Assembly: GCF_029542085.1 (NCBI RefSeq)
Contig: NZ_CP107036.1
Span: 806,001 to 870,000, forward strand
Direction: 5' to 3'
Source: Sphingobacterium sp. ML3W
GTDB lineage: Bacteria > Bacteroidota > Bacteroidia > Sphingobacteriales > Sphingobacteriaceae
Length of the DNA: 64,000 bases
Part shown: in pieces, positions 1 through 9,635 of the stretch
Position numbering within the stretch: the stretch's first letter is position 1
Layout: every line of letters starts with the position of its first letter
Translations under genes and position numbers: made by a program
The notes under the pieces: model-generated
The model's input: only the letters and a program-made list of their open reading frames with translations
Database searches by the model: none
What the model was told of the DNA's origin: nothing

Positions 1-2
1 CG

Positions 3-623
3 GCGGGAAAATATAATTACGATGTTTTCGCGGATGATATTAAAGTGGTACTCGATAAGTTGAAAATTGAAAATGCAACAATAGGCGGTTTCTCCATGGG
101 GGGTGCTACCGTCGTCCATTATGTTGCGAAATACAATGCTGCCCATATTGCTAAAATGGCACTTTTTGGCGCAGCGGCGCCAATCTGGACGAAACGTGCT
201 GACTTTAATTATGGTCTATGGACCAAAGAGGATGTCAATGGCTTGATCACCCTTAACAATACCAATCGTCCGGAGCTATTTGCAACATTTGGTAAAATAT
301 TCCCTGCCAATGAGAACAGTGTATCTGCTGGCCATGCTGCTTGGCTGGGAAGTATACAGGCTCAGGCTTCCCCTTATGCAATGGGGGAAGGACTAAAGAC
401 TTTAAGGGATACTGACCTGCGTGAGGACCTGAAAAAAATAACAGTCCCGACATTAATCCTCCATGGAAAGCTTGATAAAATCTGTTCCTACGACCTTGCC
501 GAGCAGATGAGAACTTTGCTCAAAAATTCAACCTTAATTCCATTCGAAAAAAGTGGTCATGCGCTTTTTATCGAAGAACCGGAAAAATTCAACACTGAAC
601 TATCTAATTTCATTCAAAAATAG
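3..623 (+). CDS. alpha/beta hydrolase, 5' end cut by window edge
   Basis: The reading frame is open from the first bases of the window (AGKYNYDVFADDIK leads into the rest), so the true start lies upstream and the GTG at 45 is internal. The nucleophile elbow GFSMGG carries the serine; an acid sits in LHGKLDKICSYD and a histidine in KSGHALFIEEPEKF, giving the order Ser-Asp-His of the alpha/beta-hydrolase fold. The family covers esterases, lactonases and C-C hydrolases, and no substrate can be named. Two other Ser-type hydrolases or stumps lie nearby (7647 and 9474). Confidence 0.85.
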   Translation, partial: AGKYNYDVFADDIKVVLDKLKIENATIGGFSMGGATVVHYVAKYNAAHIAKMALFGAAAPIWTKRADFNYGLWTKEDVNGLITLNNTNRPELFATFGKIFPANENSVSAGHAAWLGSIQAQASPYAMGEGLKTLRDTDLREDLKKITVPTLILHGKLDKICSYDLAEQMRTLLKNSTLIPFEKSGHALFIEEPEKFNTELSNFIQK

Positions 624-680
624 ATGCAAACTAAAAGAGGTTAGTTGATAAAGCTAACCTCTCTTTTATAAATTTAATTC

Positions 681-1124
681 ATGAATAAGCTCTTATTATT
701 TCTACCGGTATTTTTAATGATTTCTTGTAGCCTAAAAAAAGACATCACAATTATCAGCTATGCTGACTTACCAAAACCAATTGGCCCTTATAACCATTCC
801 ACGAGCTACGGCAATCTGATATTTGTATCGGGTCAGATAGGGGTGGATCCAAAAACAAATACCCTTAAGCACGGAATTGAAGAACAAACGGTTCAGATCT
901 TTAAAAATTTAAAGACCATTCTTGAAAACAATAATTCAGATTTACAACATATAACCAAGACTACGATTTTTATGACGGACATAAAGCAATTCGAGAATGT
1001 TAATAAAATATACAGTACTTATTTTAACAATCGTTTCCCTGCTAGGAGTACCATAGAAGTAGTTGCATTACCCATGAATGCAGGCATAGAAATAGAATGT
1101 ATAGCGATTAAGAAACCGTTCTAA
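681..1124 (+). CDS. RidA/YjgF-family protein with lipoprotein signal
   Basis: Residues 1-16 form a lipoprotein signal ending at MISC-S, so the protein is probably lipid-anchored in the envelope. The rest is a full RidA domain: PIGPYNHST, VSGQIGVDP, EEQTVQIFKNL, KTTIFMTDI and the PARST segment with the arginine that binds the carboxylate of 2-aminoacrylate in RidA. RidA proteins hydrolyse reactive enamines or imines formed by PLP enzymes, normally in the cytosol. An exported copy suggests a different substrate or a scavenging role. It follows the hydrolase by 57 bp. Confidence 0.85.
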   Translation: MNKLLLFLPVFLMISCSLKKDITIISYADLPKPIGPYNHSTSYGNLIFVSGQIGVDPKTNTLKHGIEEQTVQIFKNLKTILENNNSDLQHITKTTIFMTDIKQFENVNKIYSTYFNNRFPARSTIEVVALPMNAGIEIECIAIKKPF

Positions 1125-1410
1125 TTTTCAGGCAAGCTTAAATTTAGACTTAAGGTCAAAATGACTGGCTTTTGATGTGATTTTATAAAAAACCATAGTA
1201 AATGGAAGTACTCTTTAAAGTTTGGGAAACTGGCGAAAGGGAATATTTGAATTTCTTTGAAAGTAATTCATTAGAACAACCGAAACGTTCCATCCAGTAA
1301 ATTAGGTAATGTGAACTTCCGAATTGATGTATTTGATATTATGACAACTGACAGTAAGCCTCAAATGATACTTATATATTTTAATGACTCCTTCCTAAAA
1401 CTAAAAGCTA

Positions 1411-2169
1411 TTACCACTCCATTTTTTCTAAACTCACAGTTCCGCTCATATTAACATTTGATAGGTGGGTGTAAGAGCAATCTAACTGTTTAAGTTCTCT
1501 TAATCCATACACATTAAGATCAACTAACGGATTATCCCTCAGAGACAGTTCTTCAAGATTAGTAAATTTACTAAAATCCAATTTCGACAATTGATTCTCG
1601 TCTAATCTGATCAGCTTTACTGCAGGGCATCCGGTTACATTAAACTCTATGAGTATGTTTTTCTGAAACTCGATATGTACAAGATTTGGAAGATCAGAAA
1701 TGTTCACTTTGCTGACTGCATTCTGTAGCATTTTTATCTCTTCAAGCTTTTGCAGTCCTGTTAAATCTATGGTGCTAATTTTATTCTGGTGAATGTGTAA
1801 AGTCCGGAGGTTTGTCAGCCCCCTAAGGTTGATGCTTTGGATCTGGTTATCGTATCCAAATATCTCTTCCAGATTTTTCATGCCTTCTAAGTCCAATACT
1901 TTTACCTGATTGTTCCAAAAGCTCAGCTCTTTTAAGTTAGTGAAATTTTTAATGCCAACCAACGAACTAATATCTGCTTTATCAAGACTTAGCCTCGTTA
2001 CTTTCTGTGCTTCAGATAGCTGGATTTCTTGATCTCCATTAAGATCAATACCCGCAGTAACCAATTGCTTTTTGAAATTCGGATCGGGTATTTTTATAGT
2101 TTGAGCTAGACTAGTGAAAGATACCGACATCCCAACGATGATAATGTATAAATACCAATGTTTTTTCAT
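1411..2169 (-). CDS. secreted leucine-rich repeat protein
   Basis: A Sec signal peptide (MKKHWYLYIIIVGMSVSFTSLAQ) is followed by a short acidic loop (DLNGDQEIQLSEAQ) resembling a calcium loop or dockerin-like turn. About eight leucine-rich repeats of 20-23 residues follow (for example NLRTLHIHQNKISTIDL). Such bacterial LRR solenoids usually bind other proteins or glycans at the cell surface; the ligand is unknown. No C-terminal type IX secretion domain is visible, and the protein ends soon after the last repeat (LEKMEW). It lies 15 bp downstream of the next gene on the same strand and is probably cotranscribed. Confidence 0.75.
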   Translation of the reverse strand: MKKHWYLYIIIVGMSVSFTSLAQTIKIPDPNFKKQLVTAGIDLNGDQEIQLSEAQKVTRLSLDKADISSLVGIKNFTNLKELSFWNNQVKVLDLEGMKNLEEIFGYDNQIQSINLRGLTNLRTLHIHQNKISTIDLTGLQKLEEIKMLQNAVSKVNISDLPNLVHIEFQKNILIEFNVTGCPAVKLIRLDENQLSKLDFSKFTNLEELSLRDNPLVDLNVYGLRELKQLDCSYTHLSNVNMSGTVSLEKMEW

Positions 2170-2184
2170 GATTTTCCCTGATTT

Positions 2185-2787
2185 TTAATTACTCACCGTT
2201 ACATTTACAACTGCGCCAGCTTCTTTGACTTCAACAAATCCACTTACTTCATTCTCAATAAAAACGTCGTAATGATGATCCTCATAAATTGGCGAAGATC
2301 CTAAAGCATATCCGTAAACATTATAAGAGGTGCTCGTTCCTGTTTGCACGGCAACGGTTTTTTGCCTGGCAAATGCAATCCAACTAATGATATAATATTT
2401 CCCAGGTTTCAGGTTGGTAAACTGAAAAGTACCTTTATCATCCAAAAATCTGCCTTCTATCCGATACGTAAATGCAACAGGGCTCATTGTAGCCTGCTTT
2501 TTACGACTATTAAATTTTTTCTTTAACTCCAGAAACTCGGTGAAATAGGGTGTTACTGGGAATAGTAGGATCTGGCTTCCTTTAACCCCAAAATTATCTT
2601 TCCCTTTTTTCTTAAGTGTAGCGGTGCCTTCTATGGTAGCGCTTCCTCTTTCCATCAATCTTGCTGTCTCTGCTTCATTAAAAGGCGTAGTGGGAAGAAC
2701 CCATTGAGGAGCTTTCTGTGCATAAGCAATGCTGCAACATAAAAAAAGCAACAAATTAATCGATAATATCTTTGGCAATGTTTTCAT
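2185..2787 (-). CDS. secreted protein with carboxypeptidase-regulatory-like fold
   Basis: An N-terminal signal peptide ends at AYA-QKAPQ. The segment GTFQFTNLKPGKYYIISW is typical of the beta-sandwich (transthyretin-like or CarboxypepD_reg-like) domains found in Bacteroidota envelope proteins. No enzymatic motif is visible. It is upstream of, and probably in one operon with, the LRR protein at 1411, suggesting a two-component surface unit. The function is not recognised. Confidence 0.6.
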   Translation of the reverse strand: MKTLPKILSINLLLFLCCSIAYAQKAPQWVLPTTPFNEAETARLMERGSATIEGTATLKKKGKDNFGVKGSQILLFPVTPYFTEFLELKKKFNSRKKQATMSPVAFTYRIEGRFLDDKGTFQFTNLKPGKYYIISWIAFARQKTVAVQTGTSTSYNVYGYALGSSPIYEDHHYDVFIENEVSGFVEVKEAGAVVNVTVSN

Positions 2788-3050
2788 ATTTTTATTGCTT
2801 CAATTTTTTGTGCATTTAAAATTTAGTAGAACTTATGGCTTATTAATAACGTCAGCTTCATTTTTTGAGCTCAAAAGTTGTGCCATCAGTTGCGGTTAAG
2901 GTGATTTTAATTATATTAGTTATAATCGCTAGCTAATCTCCGTAATCTATGGTAGAAACTGGAATTGCTACTGGATTAAACAGCATATATCGAGAATTGC
3001 ATAAATTTGAGAGAGGGCTTCGACCTTATCAAAACAATATACAACAGACT

Positions 3051-3440
3051 ATGAAGATTTTTTTAAAAATACTTTTAATTTTAGGTGGGATTGGGTTTGT
3101 CCTTTTTGTAGGTTTTATGGGTATAATGATTGCCGCTTTTGGCAGCTTTGATAAAGATTATTCCATATCGGAACTTAAAGAAAACTTTGAGGAAAAGGAG
3201 GATGAAATTTATGAACTCAAAAATTATATAAACAAGATCATTCCGCCTGACAAATCAGTTGAGATAGAATTTGAGAACAACAATACTTTAGGTATTTTTC
3301 TGGAAGAAGACCAATTAATTTATTTGTGTCAGAAATTACTGCTACTAAATAAAATATTAGAAGACGAAGGACAAGTACATCCATTGGAATTCGAGAAATT
3401 AAGACTCGAGTCTTCTAAGTTAATGACATTTTCCAGTTGA
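3051..3440 (+). CDS. small membrane-anchored protein of unknown function
   Basis: The frame is open from an ATG at 2949, but the start at 3051 (MKIFLKILLILGG) puts one transmembrane helix (residues 4-32) at the N-terminus, as expected for a membrane anchor, so it is preferred. After the helix come an acidic, Lys/Glu-rich coiled-coil-like stretch (ELKENFEEKEDEIYELK) and a compact tail. No family recognised. The 33 bases just before this start recur almost unchanged at 21082. Confidence 0.45.
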   Translation: MKIFLKILLILGGIGFVLFVGFMGIMIAAFGSFDKDYSISELKENFEEKEDEIYELKNYINKIIPPDKSVEIEFENNNTLGIFLEEDQLIYLCQKLLLLNKILEDEGQVHPLEFEKLRLESSKLMTFSS

Positions 3441-3503
3441 TGATAACTAGTGTAACAATTGAAAGAAAATTTTAGATAATTTTTTTACTGGCATGCATTT
3501 CAG

Positions 3504-3511
3504 TAAATTTG
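3504..3511 (+). promoter_or_regulatory. -7 promoter element of the gnd-zwf-pgl operon
   Basis: TAAATTTG matches the Bacteroidota -7 consensus TAnnTTTG and ends 26 bp before the gnd ATG, a normal leader length for this phylum. Confidence 0.5.
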
Positions 3512-3537
3512 ATTTATAACATAAACTTTAAGTAAGA

Positions 3538-4956
3538 ATGGAAAAGTATAATTACGGAGTCATTGGTCTGGGTGTAATGGGAAGAAATCTGCTTTACAAT
3601 ATTGCCGATAATGGTTTTTCTGCCGTAGGATTCGATTTAGATGAAGAAAAGGTAATAGAACTTCGTAAAGGAGTGGCTTCAGGTACAAAGGTTGTTGGAT
3701 CTGTTTCTCTAGAGGAATTTGTGCTAAGTTTAGACAGTCCGCGAAAAATTATTTTGATGGTTCCTGCAGGCAAACCAGTTGATGCTGTTCTTGAAAGCAT
3801 AACACCGCTTCTGAGTCCAAAAGATATTGTAATTGATGCGGGAAATTCTTATTTCAAAGATACCGAGAGACGTATAGCTGATTTGGCTTCTAAAAACCTT
3901 CATTTTATGGGAATGGGAGTTTCTGGAGGAGAGCAGGGCGCAAGAAGAGGACCGAGTATTATGCCGGGTGGAGATTTGGAAGTTTTCAATTTGGTGAAGC
4001 CCATGCTGGAAGTTATTTCGGCAAAAGTAAACGGAGAACCTTGCACCGCTTATATGGGGAAAGGAGCTGCAGGGAATTATGTTAAAATGGTTCACAACGG
4101 AATTGAATATGCCATCATGCAGTTAATCAGTGAAGCATACGATTTACTGAGAAAAGGAGTTAATCTCACCAATGAACAATTATATGAAGTTTTCAAAAGA
4201 TGGAATGAAGGCGAGATGAATTCTTTTCTTATTGAAATAACAAGAGATATTTTCCAGCAAAAAGATGATGTAACAGACGGTTTTCTTGTCGACAAGATTT
4301 TAGATAAAGCAGGAGCAAAAGGAACCGGAAAATGGACCTCCGAGCAGGCTATGGAAATTGGTGTGTCTATTCCAACCATCGATATTGCAGTAACATCAAG
4401 AATTTTATCCGCTTACAAAGATGAGCGAGTGAAAGCATCTCAATTATATGCTAAAGAAGAAGTAAAAACTCCTGAAAATACAGAATTGTTCATCAAAGAG
4501 GTGGGGGATGCTTTGTATTTATCTACTTTAATCAGTTATGCTCAAGGTTTGGCATTATTGGTAAAAGCTTCTGAAGAATATCAGTTTGAAATTCCGTTAA
4601 AAGATGTTGTTAAAATCTGGAGGGGTGGATGTATCATCCGTTCTGTTCTATTGGAAAAATTTTATCTGGCTTATTCAAAATACGAGAACTTATCTAATAT
4701 TTTATTGGATCAGGAAATTTCAGAAATTGTAAAAGATAAAATTTCGTCATTAAGAAAAACAGCTGCTTTTGCTGTATCAAACGGAATTCCAAGCTTAGGA
4801 ATTCAGTCGGCTCTAGGGTATTTCGAAGCTTACACCACAGCATCTTTGCCTGTAAACTTGCTTCAGGCTCAGCGTGATTATTTTGGTGCGCACACTTACC
4901 AAAGAACTGACAGAGAAGGAGTCTTTCATACTTCATGGCAAAACCTAAATAACTAA
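3538..4956 (+). CDS. gnd: 6-phosphogluconate dehydrogenase, decarboxylating
   Basis: Oxidises 6-phosphogluconate to ribulose 5-phosphate and CO2, the last step of the oxidative pentose-phosphate branch. The 472-residue length is normal. The Rossmann motif GLGVMGRNL is at residues 8-16; the substrate and catalytic motifs GMGVSGGEQGARRGPSIMPG and GAAGNYVKMVHNGIEY hold the usual Ser, Gly-Gly, Lys and Asn residues. It is the first gene of a three-gene operon (9 bp to zwf) coding for the whole oxidative branch, in reverse order of the pathway. Confidence 0.97.
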   Translation: MEKYNYGVIGLGVMGRNLLYNIADNGFSAVGFDLDEEKVIELRKGVASGTKVVGSVSLEEFVLSLDSPRKIILMVPAGKPVDAVLESITPLLSPKDIVIDAGNSYFKDTERRIADLASKNLHFMGMGVSGGEQGARRGPSIMPGGDLEVFNLVKPMLEVISAKVNGEPCTAYMGKGAAGNYVKMVHNGIEYAIMQLISEAYDLLRKGVNLTNEQLYEVFKRWNEGEMNSFLIEITRDIFQQKDDVTDGFLVDKILDKAGAKGTGKWTSEQAMEIGVSIPTIDIAVTSRILSAYKDERVKASQLYAKEEVKTPENTELFIKEVGDALYLSTLISYAQGLALLVKASEEYQFEIPLKDVVKIWRGGCIIRSVLLEKFYLAYSKYENLSNILLDQEISEIVKDKISSLRKTAAFAVSNGIPSLGIQSALGYFEAYTTASLPVNLLQAQRDYFGAHTYQRTDREGVFHTSWQNLNN

Positions 4957-4965
4957 ATCCTAACA

Positions 4966-6447
4966 ATGAGTGACAATACAGTCCTGCATCCAACAACGAT
5001 CGTTATTTTTGGTGCAACAGGGGATTTGGCAAAAAGAAAGCTTTTTCCTGCATTTTACAATTTATATATCGATGGCAGAATGCCAAAAGGTTTTAATATT
5101 TTAGCTTTAGGAAGAGCCGAAAATACGGATGAAAAATTCAGCGCTTATATTAAAGAAAATCTGGAGAGTTTTTCCAGGAAGACTGTAATCAAGGAAGATT
5201 GGGCTGGCTTTCAGGCTCACATCAGCTATTTTCAGCATCAGCTTGATGAAGAAAGCTCTTATCAGAATTTATATCAGAAACTGGAAAATTTTGATAAGGT
5301 GTACGGAATGAGAGGAAACAGACTTTTCTATTTGTCCATTGCACCAAACTTTGTATCGGTAATTTCAAATCATCTTAAAAATACGTCAATAGCATCTGAT
5401 CCTGCAACAGATCGAATTATTATCGAAAAACCTTTTGGTCACAATAAAGAATCTGCCATTGAGCTGAATAATCTTCTTTCACAAACTTTCCAGGAAGAAC
5501 AGATTTATCGTATCGATCATTATTTAGGTAAAGAAACAGTTCAGAATATTTTGGCGTTCAGGTTCGGAAATTCAATTTTTGAACCACTTTGGAACCACAG
5601 ACATATAGAATCGGTGCAGATTACAGTTGCCGAAGAAGTAGGAGTGGAAACAAGAGCCAGTTTTTATGAGCAGACAGGAGCTTTGCGCGATATGATTCAG
5701 AACCATCTTTTGCAAATTCTTTGCATGGTTGCTATGGAACCTCCGGCCTCACTCGAATCAGGTGAGATCAGGGATCGTAAAGTTGATGTTTTAAAATCCA
5801 TCCGTAGGATTTCTCCCGAAAAAGTAGATCATTATGCGGTAAGAGGACAGTACGGACGAGGCAAAGTAAATGGACTAAAAGTAAATGGCTATCGCCAGGA
5901 AGAGGGAATTGCTCCTGATTCCAATACGGAAACATTTGTCGCTATTAAGTTTTATCTGGATAATGAAAGATGGGAGGATGTTCCTTTTTATGTTCGTACC
6001 GGGAAGAAGATGAAAGAAAAGCATTCTTATATAACGATTCAGTTTAAGCCACTTCCAAATTCTACGTTTTCAGAAAGCACTTCGCTTCTGTCTGCTAACC
6101 GATTGGTTATTAATATTCAGCCACAAATGGACATCAGATTGCAGTTTATGTCTAAAAAGCCAGGCTTGTCTTTAGAGCTTAAACCTGTGGAAATGATTTT
6201 CGATAATTTTGCCTGTCAGACCGATACTCCCGAAGCTTATGAAACTCTTTTATTGGAAGCACTTGTGGGAGACCTTACACTGTTTATGCGCTCTGATCAG
6301 GTCGAAGAAGCTTGGGATGTGATAAAAACGATTCAGGAAACCTGGGAAAAAACCAAAGACCCATCTTTCCCAAATTATGCTTCGGGAAACTGGGGACCTG
6401 ATGACAGTGATGCACTGGTAGAGCGGCAGGGACATCAGTGGGTTTAA
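4966..6447 (+). CDS. zwf: glucose-6-phosphate 1-dehydrogenase
   Basis: Converts glucose 6-phosphate to 6-phosphogluconolactone with reduction of NAD(P)+. The N-terminal coenzyme motif GATGDLAKRKL lies near residues 16-26. The active-site signature RIDHYLGK is at about residues 182-189, with the conserved Asp-His pair, and the C-terminal domain is complete (493 residues). It sits between gnd and pgl with 9 and 17 bp gaps and is surely cotranscribed. Confidence 0.97.
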   Translation: MSDNTVLHPTTIVIFGATGDLAKRKLFPAFYNLYIDGRMPKGFNILALGRAENTDEKFSAYIKENLESFSRKTVIKEDWAGFQAHISYFQHQLDEESSYQNLYQKLENFDKVYGMRGNRLFYLSIAPNFVSVISNHLKNTSIASDPATDRIIIEKPFGHNKESAIELNNLLSQTFQEEQIYRIDHYLGKETVQNILAFRFGNSIFEPLWNHRHIESVQITVAEEVGVETRASFYEQTGALRDMIQNHLLQILCMVAMEPPASLESGEIRDRKVDVLKSIRRISPEKVDHYAVRGQYGRGKVNGLKVNGYRQEEGIAPDSNTETFVAIKFYLDNERWEDVPFYVRTGKKMKEKHSYITIQFKPLPNSTFSESTSLLSANRLVINIQPQMDIRLQFMSKKPGLSLELKPVEMIFDNFACQTDTPEAYETLLLEALVGDLTLFMRSDQVEEAWDVIKTIQETWEKTKDPSFPNYASGNWGPDDSDALVERQGHQWV

Positions 6448-6464
6448 AATCTAATTAAAAGAAA

Positions 6465-7175
6465 ATGAATATTACAATATTTAATAATCTGGATGCTTTA
6501 TATAAAAAAACAGCTGATACATTTGTTGAGCTTTCGAAACAAGCAATCCAGAGGCATGATAAATTTGTGGTTGCGTTGAGTGGAGGCTCTTCACCGAAAG
6601 CCATCTTTAGTTTATTAGCTACTCCCGAATATGCAGATAAAATAATTTGGGACAAAATCTATTTTTTTTGGGTAGATGAAAGATGGGTTCCTCTTGAAGA
6701 TGAGAAAAGTAATTTTAAGATGACTTTGGAAGTACTTTTGAATAAAGTTCCAGTCAATGAAAATCAGATTTTCCCCATGTATAAAGACGGAATTGAGCCT
6801 GAAAATTATGCTAAAGAATACGAAGCTCAAATCAGAAATGTTTTGGGAGCTGACGGTATTTTTGATTTCATCCTTTTAGGAATGGGTGATGATGGGCACA
6901 CAGCTTCTCTTTTTCCAGGTGAAAAGATTTTACAAGAAAAAGAAAAATGGGTTGATGCCTACTATTTAAAGCCACAGGAAATGTTCAGAATTACGTTGAC
7001 TGAACCTATCATCAATAAAGCTGAAAATATTCTGATTGTTACATTTGGTAAATCCAAGAAAAACGCTTTGAATGAAGTTCTTAATGGTGTATATAATCCT
7101 GAACTATATCCGCTACAGTTAATTGAAAGGAAAGCAGGAGTCCAGATTTTTACTGATAAAGAAGCTGGAATTTAA
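6465..7175 (+). CDS. pgl: 6-phosphogluconolactonase (DevB/SOL type)
   Basis: Hydrolyses 6-phosphogluconolactone to 6-phosphogluconate. The family signatures VVALSGGSSPKAIF, WVDERWVPL and LLGMGDDGHTASLFPG are present, and the 236-residue length is typical. It is the last gene of the gnd-zwf-pgl operon. Confidence 0.95.
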   Translation: MNITIFNNLDALYKKTADTFVELSKQAIQRHDKFVVALSGGSSPKAIFSLLATPEYADKIIWDKIYFFWVDERWVPLEDEKSNFKMTLEVLLNKVPVNENQIFPMYKDGIEPENYAKEYEAQIRNVLGADGIFDFILLGMGDDGHTASLFPGEKILQEKEKWVDAYYLKPQEMFRITLTEPIINKAENILIVTFGKSKKNALNEVLNGVYNPELYPLQLIERKAGVQIFTDKEAGI

Positions 7176-7646
7176 TTGTCTTTTCGTCCGAATGCCTTTA
7201 TTTTCAATTGTACTTTTGGGGTACGCAATATGCATGCGAAGAAATGAAAAAAATACTCTTTTTGACTCTTATATCAGCATTTTCCTTGGGTGTAGCCTAT
7301 GAACAAGAATCTCTTGATTGAATACTTCTTGGTTCTCAAACCCTCCATAAATTGAAAGGATGACTGGAGCTTTCAATATTGTGGTTCTGTGATCAGGTAT
7401 ATGGTAATGTGATCTCTAGGCAATCTCGAACCACACTTATAAAATTAGCATAATGCTACATTTTCAGTTATTTTAAATTAACTACCATGATGCTGCTTAC
7501 AAACATAGTGTTAGCGGCTCCAATATCTCTTTAACATCTGGAATGTCCGATCCGAGTGCTAATTGGTCCGGTTTAACTATAATGTCCTTATTTAGCTTGT
7601 GTGATTGATTTAAGTTTGCTTTATAATCATTCTTAAAAAGATAATA
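7176..7646. other. 471-bp intergenic region with a micro-ORF
   Basis: No full gene is seen. At 7244-7321 on the + strand an ATG opens a 25-codon frame that looks like a signal peptide (MKKILFLTLISAFSLGVA) and then stops, as if the front of an exported protein had been left behind after a deletion. The end of the region holds the promoter of the next gene. Confidence 0.35.
7611..7618 (+). promoter_or_regulatory. -7 promoter element of the lipoprotein hydrolase
   Basis: TAAGTTTG fits TAnnTTTG, lies 28 bp before the ATG at 7647, and has a TTG about 12 bp upstream. Confidence 0.45.
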
Positions 7647-8594
7647 ATGAAAACAATTAGAAAATTTACAATCACAGGCGCATTATGTGTATCCCTTTTT
7701 TCCGCTGTAACAATTTCATGTAGTGATGACAACGAGTTTCCGACTGAACAGGAGTCGTCGCTGGCAAATCATAACAATGCAAAAACTAACTTTATCAGCG
7801 TGAAAGGAGTAGAGTTTGCTTATCGCAGCTGGGGTAAGGAAGGAGGGATACCTCTAGTGTTATTGCCAGGAACTGGTGGTTCTATGGACGATTGGGATCC
7901 CGCGGTGACCAATGGACTCGCAAAACAATATAAAATAATCATTTTTGATAACAAGGGAGTGGCTTCATCCAAAGGGACAACTCCTAATTCAGTCCAAGCA
8001 ATGGCTAATGACGCTATTGATTTTATCAAAGCAATGAACCTTGGAACCGTAAATATCATGGGATTCTCAATGGGAGGATTTGTCGCCCAAAGAATTGTGT
8101 TAACAGATCCAGCAATAGTTAATAAGATTATTTTGGTTGATAGTGGACCTAAAGGAGCAATCGGTCTTGCAAATCTTCCAAATATTGTTGCAGGAACTGC
8201 TGGACTTACCGCAGAAGAATCCTACTTAAAATTCGGATTTACTGATTCACAAGCAAGCATTGCGGCAGGAAAAGCGTCGTTTGCCCGTGTACATCTACGT
8301 GCTGTTGATCGAGATCCGGCACTAAGTGATGCTACTTCAACTGCTCAATTTACTGCGGTACTAGCATGGGCGCAACCTGATGCAAATGCGCTTGAGGAAA
8401 TTAAAACCATTAAAAAACCTGTTCTAATCATTCATGGCGATAAGGATCTTCCAATTTCTGTTCAAAATGCCTATAATATGAAACAAACTTTAGAGAACGC
8501 TTTACTAATTGAGTTTTCAGATTCTGGACATGCGGCTTTTTATCAGAATCATGAAGCATTCTTAATAAAAGCACTTGAATTTTTAGCACAATAA
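7647..8594 (+). CDS. alpha/beta hydrolase lipoprotein
   Basis: A lipoprotein signal ends at ISC-SDD, so the enzyme is probably anchored in the envelope. An alpha/beta-hydrolase domain follows: oxyanion-side motif LLPGTGGSMDDWD, nucleophile Ser141 in GFSMGG, acid in HGDKDLPIS, and histidine in SDSGHAAFYQNHE. The likely role is hydrolysis of an ester, lactone or similar small molecule outside the cytoplasm; the substrate is unknown. Its order and spacing of motifs resemble those of the partial hydrolase at the left edge, but that one shows no signal in the visible part. Confidence 0.85.
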   Translation: MKTIRKFTITGALCVSLFSAVTISCSDDNEFPTEQESSLANHNNAKTNFISVKGVEFAYRSWGKEGGIPLVLLPGTGGSMDDWDPAVTNGLAKQYKIIIFDNKGVASSKGTTPNSVQAMANDAIDFIKAMNLGTVNIMGFSMGGFVAQRIVLTDPAIVNKIILVDSGPKGAIGLANLPNIVAGTAGLTAEESYLKFGFTDSQASIAAGKASFARVHLRAVDRDPALSDATSTAQFTAVLAWAQPDANALEEIKTIKKPVLIIHGDKDLPISVQNAYNMKQTLENALLIEFSDSGHAAFYQNHEAFLIKALEFLAQ

Positions 8595-9473
8595 CATACT
8601 AAACAACAAAAAGCTTCTCGATGTGTCTAGAGACTATCGGAACGATTGTCCCTTTGCGACAACCAAAAATAGGGTAGGCAATGTTGAAAATGGAGTAATT
8701 AGCCCAGCAGTTTATTGCGGTTTATGCCATAACACATTAACAATGTTGGACATTTTGGATCGATGGAAAACGCTGAAGTTCTTATTGAATGAATAAAAAG
8801 GGACTTTACAAACAAGTAGTGAGCAATCTAATTGGGAACAATAGCAGCTTTGACTTTTAATTCTGGGGCAGATCAACTGTAGTAGTGATCTGCCCATTTT
8901 TATTTTATATAGTACCAGGGAATATAATTTTTAAAGTAGAGAACAGGCTAAGGTTGAACTGGAATAAAATGTAAAGTATCTTTTCGAATTACAAGCAAAC
9001 ATCATTTTGTAATGACTTTACTATTTTGAGTTCCTTGAGCTAATCTATTTATAATGTCGTGTAGATCTTCAAATTTCTAGAAGACATTTTAATGCCTAAT
9101 GGAAATTGTCGGTGAGAAGTTTAACGCGACTATTATGACGATCAATTAATAGGCTAAATCAGTGAAATAGATCAACTAGGTTTGCATAATAAATTGTTAT
9201 TATAGAGAGGGAAGGACGAGATTTTAGGTCTATCAGATTTGATCTTACCATTTGTGCTGCTTTCAACATAACTACACTTATAAATATGAATGGCTTTCTG
9301 TTGACGGTCATTGTAGAGGTAAATTGCTCGTGGTTATTATGTGCTATCTATTGAAAAAAACATTAATGCACAAATGCCTGATAAAACTACCGGGCATTCT
9401 TACTGAAATAATTACCTAAAATTATTTCAAAACGGATAAAATTAAACTATATGGATCAGGGATAAAACACAGC
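8595..9473. other. about 880 bp without a recognisable gene
   Basis: Short frames on both strands are interrupted and show no known motif. The only clear structure is the hairpin at 8866. The stretch probably consists of decayed coding sequence, since a hydrolase stump follows directly at 9474. Confidence 0.4.
8866..8895 (+). terminator. hairpin, likely + strand terminator
   Basis: A perfect 10-bp stem (GGGCAGATCA with TGATCTGCCC), a 10-nt loop and a following T-rich run. No intact + strand gene precedes it closely; it may belong to a decayed unit or to the hydrolase at 7647. Confidence 0.6.
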
Positions 9474-9605
9474 TTATCTGGAGGCTGCTATAATCACATT
9501 AGCGACTTCCTGCGGGTGGGAAATGAATACGGCGTGGCTCGCTCCTGTAATCTCCGTGCCGGATCTTTTGTACATATTTCTTAAGTTACTTGGTATTATC
9601 TGGTT
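9474..9605 (-). pseudogene. C-terminal stump of an alpha/beta hydrolase
   Basis: Minus-strand translation gives an open stretch of 43 codons containing GTEITGASHAVFISHPQEVA. This is the catalytic-histidine strand and last helix of a serine-type alpha/beta hydrolase (compare SGHALFIEEPEKF at the left edge). A stop codon lies in frame just upstream and no nucleophile elbow is found, so the rest of the gene is gone. Confidence 0.6.
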
Positions 9606-9635
9606 TTATGATTTATATAAAATGGTTGTTTTAGC

